A stretch of DNA of 64,000 nt. It comes from Sphingobium sp. AS12. Lineage in GTDB: Bacteria; Pseudomonadota; Alphaproteobacteria; Sphingomonadales; Sphingomonadaceae. Positions 61,471-64,000 of this stretch are shown here, one piece after another; position 1 is the first letter of the stretch, and the number at the start of each line of letters is the position of its first letter. The stretch is taken from NCBI RefSeq assembly GCF_019097845.1, contig NZ_JAHRGM010000056.1:186001-250000 (forward strand), in the 5' to 3' direction. Under the pieces are notes generated by a model. It made no database searches. It saw only the letters and a program-made list of their open reading frames with translations, and was not told the origin of the DNA. Position numbers and translations under genes: made by a program.

Positions 61471-61677
61471 TCAGCCCTTGGTGCCGACGGCACGGCGATA
61501 TTCGGTGATATGGGCGCCCCCAATAATGCCGGTATCGACCATCTCAGCGTTGAGGATCGCCGGGTAGAGCGTGGCATGATAGGTACGCAGGGCGTTGCGG
61601 TCGTCGGCGAGATGGGGCGGCACCGGCAGGTCGATGCCGTCATATCGATAGGCCCGGGTGAGATGATTGATCTGCAT
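61471..61677 (-). CDS. PRTRC system protein C (ubiquitin/ThiS-like)
   Basis: 68 residues from the ATG at 61677 with GAGG seven bases upstream. The sequence MQINHLTRAYRYDGIDLPVP and AILNAEMVDTGIIGGAHITE gives a short beta-grasp-like pattern, and it ends in GTKG. PRTRC C is the small ubiquitin-like member of the cassette, expected to be activated by the ThiF protein and released by the JAMM protein. Whether the terminal Gly is the acceptor is inference. Confidence 0.85.
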   Translation of the reverse strand: MQINHLTRAYRYDGIDLPVPPHLADDRNALRTYHATLYPAILNAEMVDTGIIGGAHITEYRRAVGTKG

Positions 61678-61722
61678 GGCAAGCCTCGTTGGCAATGGTG
61701 TTGGAAAAATCGGGCGGCTGTC

Positions 61723-62148
61723 TCACCAGAGGCTGGCGGGTTCCTCGGCCGTGGCGTCGGCTGGCGGATTATTCGCTGCTGATGCTTTCACGGGCGTGGC
61801 AGGCACGGCCTGTTTGGCCGCCGCGGTGTTCGGCTTCGCGGCTTGCGCAGCGGCGGTCCGCGCAAGCTCGGCCGCCTGGCGTTGCTCGGCGATCTGGTCG
61901 GCGAGTGTTTTGCGCGAGGCCATAAGCTGCCCCAATGCGCCATCTGCGCCTCGTCCGAGTTCCGCATCGATTTCTGCGGCGCTCGCCGTGATCGAGATCG
62001 GGCGGGCCTCGCCGGCTTCGAGATTTTGGGCCACCCCTGCCACCTTGCGGGGCATAATGGTTAGAGTGACGGTGTCGTCGGGGCCTGCGACGAGATCGAA
62101 GCCGAGCGAATAGTGGCTTAGCAGCGGAAGCAGGCTGGTAATCAGCAT
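61723..62148 (-). CDS. PRTRC system protein E
   Basis: 141 residues from the ATG at 62148. MLITSLLPLLSHYSLGFDLV, then VTLTIMPRKVAGVAQNLEAG and the PISITASAAEIDAEL segment match PRTRC E; the last 60 residues are Ala/Lys/Pro-rich and disordered. Unknown function. It lies 35 bases after the ParB-like gene in the same direction, so a single operon is likely. Confidence 0.87.
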   Translation of the reverse strand: MLITSLLPLLSHYSLGFDLVAGPDDTVTLTIMPRKVAGVAQNLEAGEARPISITASAAEIDAELGRGADGALGQLMASRKTLADQIAEQRQAAELARTAAAQAAKPNTAAAKQAVPATPVKASAANNPPADATAEEPASLW

Positions 62149-62183
62149 GATATCTGTCCTTCTCGTGAAAATGCAAAAGCAGA

Positions 62184-63875
62184 TCAGGCGGCGAGCTTTG
62201 AGGGCACCGCAGGAGCGGCGTCGCCCGGAGGTGGTCCATATCGTCCATCGAGCGTCATGCAGCTCGGCAGGCGTCCCGCCCATTTGAAGCCGATGGCGCC
62301 GAGCATACCGGCGATGAGGTCGGACTTTTTGCCCCCCAGCCGTTTGGCGAACGCCTTTTCGCCCATATGCGCGATCAGGCCGCATTCGCGAGCGATGAAC
62401 CTCAGTTCATCCTTGGTGTATCGCTCAAGAAAAGCCTTATCGACCTGCCAGATGGCGCGCAGATCCACGTCGAAGGCGCGCGCGAGGTCGGCAACATGTT
62501 CGAAATTTACCACGTCCTTGGCATAGGCCGCGCCGATCGCCGACAATATGGTGGCTGCCTGCGCTTTCTCGAGTTCGCCGATCACCGTGATTTTGGCGCG
62601 ATAATCGAGGCCGGGGAATGCGGCGTCGACCAGCAGGCCCGAGCGCGCCTTGAGGGTTTCCGCCTTGATCTGCGGCAACGTGCCCGACATCGCGGCAACC
62701 AGGATCGCACTCTGGGCATGCGCGCTATTGCCCGCAAGCGCCCTTGCAACCGCAGTGCGCCACATCGCTTCGCGCAGTTCGACGGTACGGTCTGCGATCG
62801 ATTTGGCGGTGACAGTCGATTTGGACGCCGTCGGCGCGCTATTCGCTTTGCCAGCCGCGACGGACGGGGCAGATGCGACCATCCGGCTTCTTACTGGAGA
62901 GCCGGTCCCATCGCCTGACATCTCCTTGCCGTCGCCCCTAGCTTCATTGATGACGTCGTCCTGCTCTTCATCGTCAGCGTCATCGTCTGCATCATCATCT
63001 TTCACACGGCGCGCCGCCGCCCGCGCGGCCTTGTCGGCGCGTTCCTGTTCCTCGAAGCGGAGCATTTCCGCCGACTGGGTCTTGAGTTCGAAGCATGCCG
63101 CGTTGGTGCAGTGGCCATCGTCGATATGGGTCTCGAAGAGCGCCCGCTGCGTTGCCGAATTGAACGGGCAGGTCATGCATTCGCTCTTGTCGAAACTGGC
63201 GCTGGCGAGAACCTGCGTGACGCGCATCAGCAGGTCGCGTGTCTTGCTCACGTCCAGGCCGGAGCTCAGGATCGTATCGAGCGCCTTGTCCTGCTTGTCA
63301 GCGGGCACGGCGGCGAGCAGTTCGGCATGGCCGACCTTGATCCGGCGTTCGTCGAGCGCGCGCTTGACGGTATCGGAGAGGTTACCCAGAGCAAGACGGC
63401 GGTCGAGCTTGGCTTTCGACCAGCCGAGCCGGCGCGCGGCTTCGGCCCGATCGTCCTGGCAGGCCGCGAGCACGCGCACGGCGGCATCGGCCTGCTCGGT
63501 TTCCGATGCGTCGTCGCGCACGTCGTTTTCGTCGATCGCTGCCTCAAGGGCTTCCTGATCGGTCATCTCTCGGATGACGACGGGAATTTCGCCCTCAGGC
63601 CCGAAGGCTTCCAAGGCCGCCCGGTAGCGACGCCCGCCTGCGACGATGAGATAGCTGTCGCTCGCATCCTTGGTCGGACGAACCAGTATCGGCTGGAGCA
63701 TTCCGCGCAGGCGCAGCGACGCGACGAGCTCGTCATGCTTCCTGCTATCGAAATAACGGCGGGGATTATATCCAACGGAGATGTTAGCGAGTGGCAAAGT
63801 CGTGATGGGTGGGGGCGATGCGGCGATGAGGGCAGAGAGCCCTGTTCCCAGACGCTGGGTGCGATTGCGGGTCAT
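62184..63875 (-). CDS. PRTRC system ParB-related protein
   Basis: 563 residues. An N-terminal ParB/Spo0J domain (about 22-110) with NPRRYFD, LRLRGMLQPILVRP and VAGGRRYRAALEAFG, a KorB-like HTH (AARRLGWSKAKLDRRLALG, about 145-165), then a Cys cluster CMTCPFN...CTNAACFE that should bind zinc and is a mark of the PRTRC ParB type. A charged acidic linker (DDDADDDADDEEQDD) and helical C-terminus follow. ParB proteins load on parS-like sites and act in segregation or gene regulation. Start at 63875 overlaps the stop of the gene upstream (ATGA). Confidence 0.92.
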   Translation of the reverse strand: MTRNRTQRLGTGLSALIAASPPPITTLPLANISVGYNPRRYFDSRKHDELVASLRLRGMLQPILVRPTKDASDSYLIVAGGRRYRAALEAFGPEGEIPVVIREMTDQEALEAAIDENDVRDDASETEQADAAVRVLAACQDDRAEAARRLGWSKAKLDRRLALGNLSDTVKRALDERRIKVGHAELLAAVPADKQDKALDTILSSGLDVSKTRDLLMRVTQVLASASFDKSECMTCPFNSATQRALFETHIDDGHCTNAACFELKTQSAEMLRFEEQERADKAARAAARRVKDDDADDDADDEEQDDVINEARGDGKEMSGDGTGSPVRSRMVASAPSVAAGKANSAPTASKSTVTAKSIADRTVELREAMWRTAVARALAGNSAHAQSAILVAAMSGTLPQIKAETLKARSGLLVDAAFPGLDYRAKITVIGELEKAQAATILSAIGAAYAKDVVNFEHVADLARAFDVDLRAIWQVDKAFLERYTKDELRFIARECGLIAHMGEKAFAKRLGGKKSDLIAGMLGAIGFKWAGRLPSCMTLDGRYGPPPGDAAPAVPSKLAA

Positions 63876-64000
63876 GAGTCGGACCGAACGGTGGCGGAAC
63901 GGCTGAGGCCGGGAATGCGCGGGTTGTCGTAAACGCTGTTTACGGACATTTGCAGCGCCTGCTGGCGGGCGCTGAACCAGGTCGAGGCGGTGACCGCGTA
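63872..64000 (-). CDS. 3' end of a gene coupled to the ParB-like gene, truncated by the window edge
   Basis: Reading left from base 64000, 42 codons are open (TASTWFSARQQALQMSVNSV, YDNPRIPGLSRSATVRSDS) to a TGA that overlaps the ParB-like ATG. The frame looks coding, with GC-rich third positions. Family not recognised from this fragment; it should be the first or an earlier gene of the PRTRC operon. Confidence 0.65.
   Translation of the reverse strand, partial: YAVTASTWFSARQQALQMSVNSVYDNPRIPGLSRSATVRSDS

Overview
The window looks like DNA from an alphaproteobacterium, most probably a sphingomonad (Sphingobium, Novosphingobium or Sphingomonas type). Reasons are the GC-rich coding DNA, the PRTRC cassette, the DUF736/DUF2493 accessory genes, a recombinase-in-trio (RIT) element and the giant cadherin/RTX proteins. 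The species call is inference from gene content only.

Left third (1-34142): a type I secretion locus on the + strand. It opens with the 3' part of a very large cadherin/RTX protein that runs off the left edge. After a 671-base gap come an outer-membrane channel (TolC family), an inner-membrane ABC exporter (HlyB type) and a membrane-fusion protein (HlyD type), joined by ATGA overlaps. Next is a mosaic, AT-richer stretch (13924-17051) with two related Sel1-repeat lipoproteins, an unknown gene, a detached second copy of the HlyD C-terminus and a third small lipoprotein. The last is translationally coupled to a 5024-residue RTX protein. That giant has an N-terminal alpha/beta-hydrolase (lipase-like) domain, a glycine-zipper-like hydrophobic region, Calx-beta, RTX and cadherin modules, and three EF-hand-like C-terminal modules. 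An HlyC-type acyltransferase gene follows it, then two exported proteins. Acyltransferase, lipase fold and lipoproteins together suggest a secreted toxin with candidate immunity or accessory lipoproteins, rather than only an adhesin.

Middle (34199-51849): a two-gene ATPase + HNH pair resembling Septu (PtuA/PtuB), then mostly minus-strand accessory genes. These include a SLOG-type protein, two DUF2493 paralogues plus a stand-alone copy of their N-terminal region, DUF736, a PP-loop (PAPS-reductase-like) protein, a protein with seven tandem Myb/HTH-like repeats, a HerA/DUF87-type ATPase and a DUF5983-like protein. A plus-strand pair includes a DUF6880-like gene. Several minus-strand genes end in strong intrinsic terminators, and several are preceded by a shared pyrimidine-rich (on the + strand) leader motif.

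Right part (51890-64000): a complete RIT element, three overlapping tyrosine recombinase genes bounded by near-identical 34-base inverted repeats. It interrupts a minus-strand gene whose two halves can be joined in frame across it. Beyond it are a VapBC toxin-antitoxin pair and a full PRTRC cassette read leftward: ParB-like, E, C (ubiquitin-like), F, B, A (JAMM peptidase) and ThiF (E1-like). The end of one more coupled gene lies at the right edge. The 34-64 kb region reads as an integrative or plasmid-derived element; its outer ends and replication or transfer genes are not in view.
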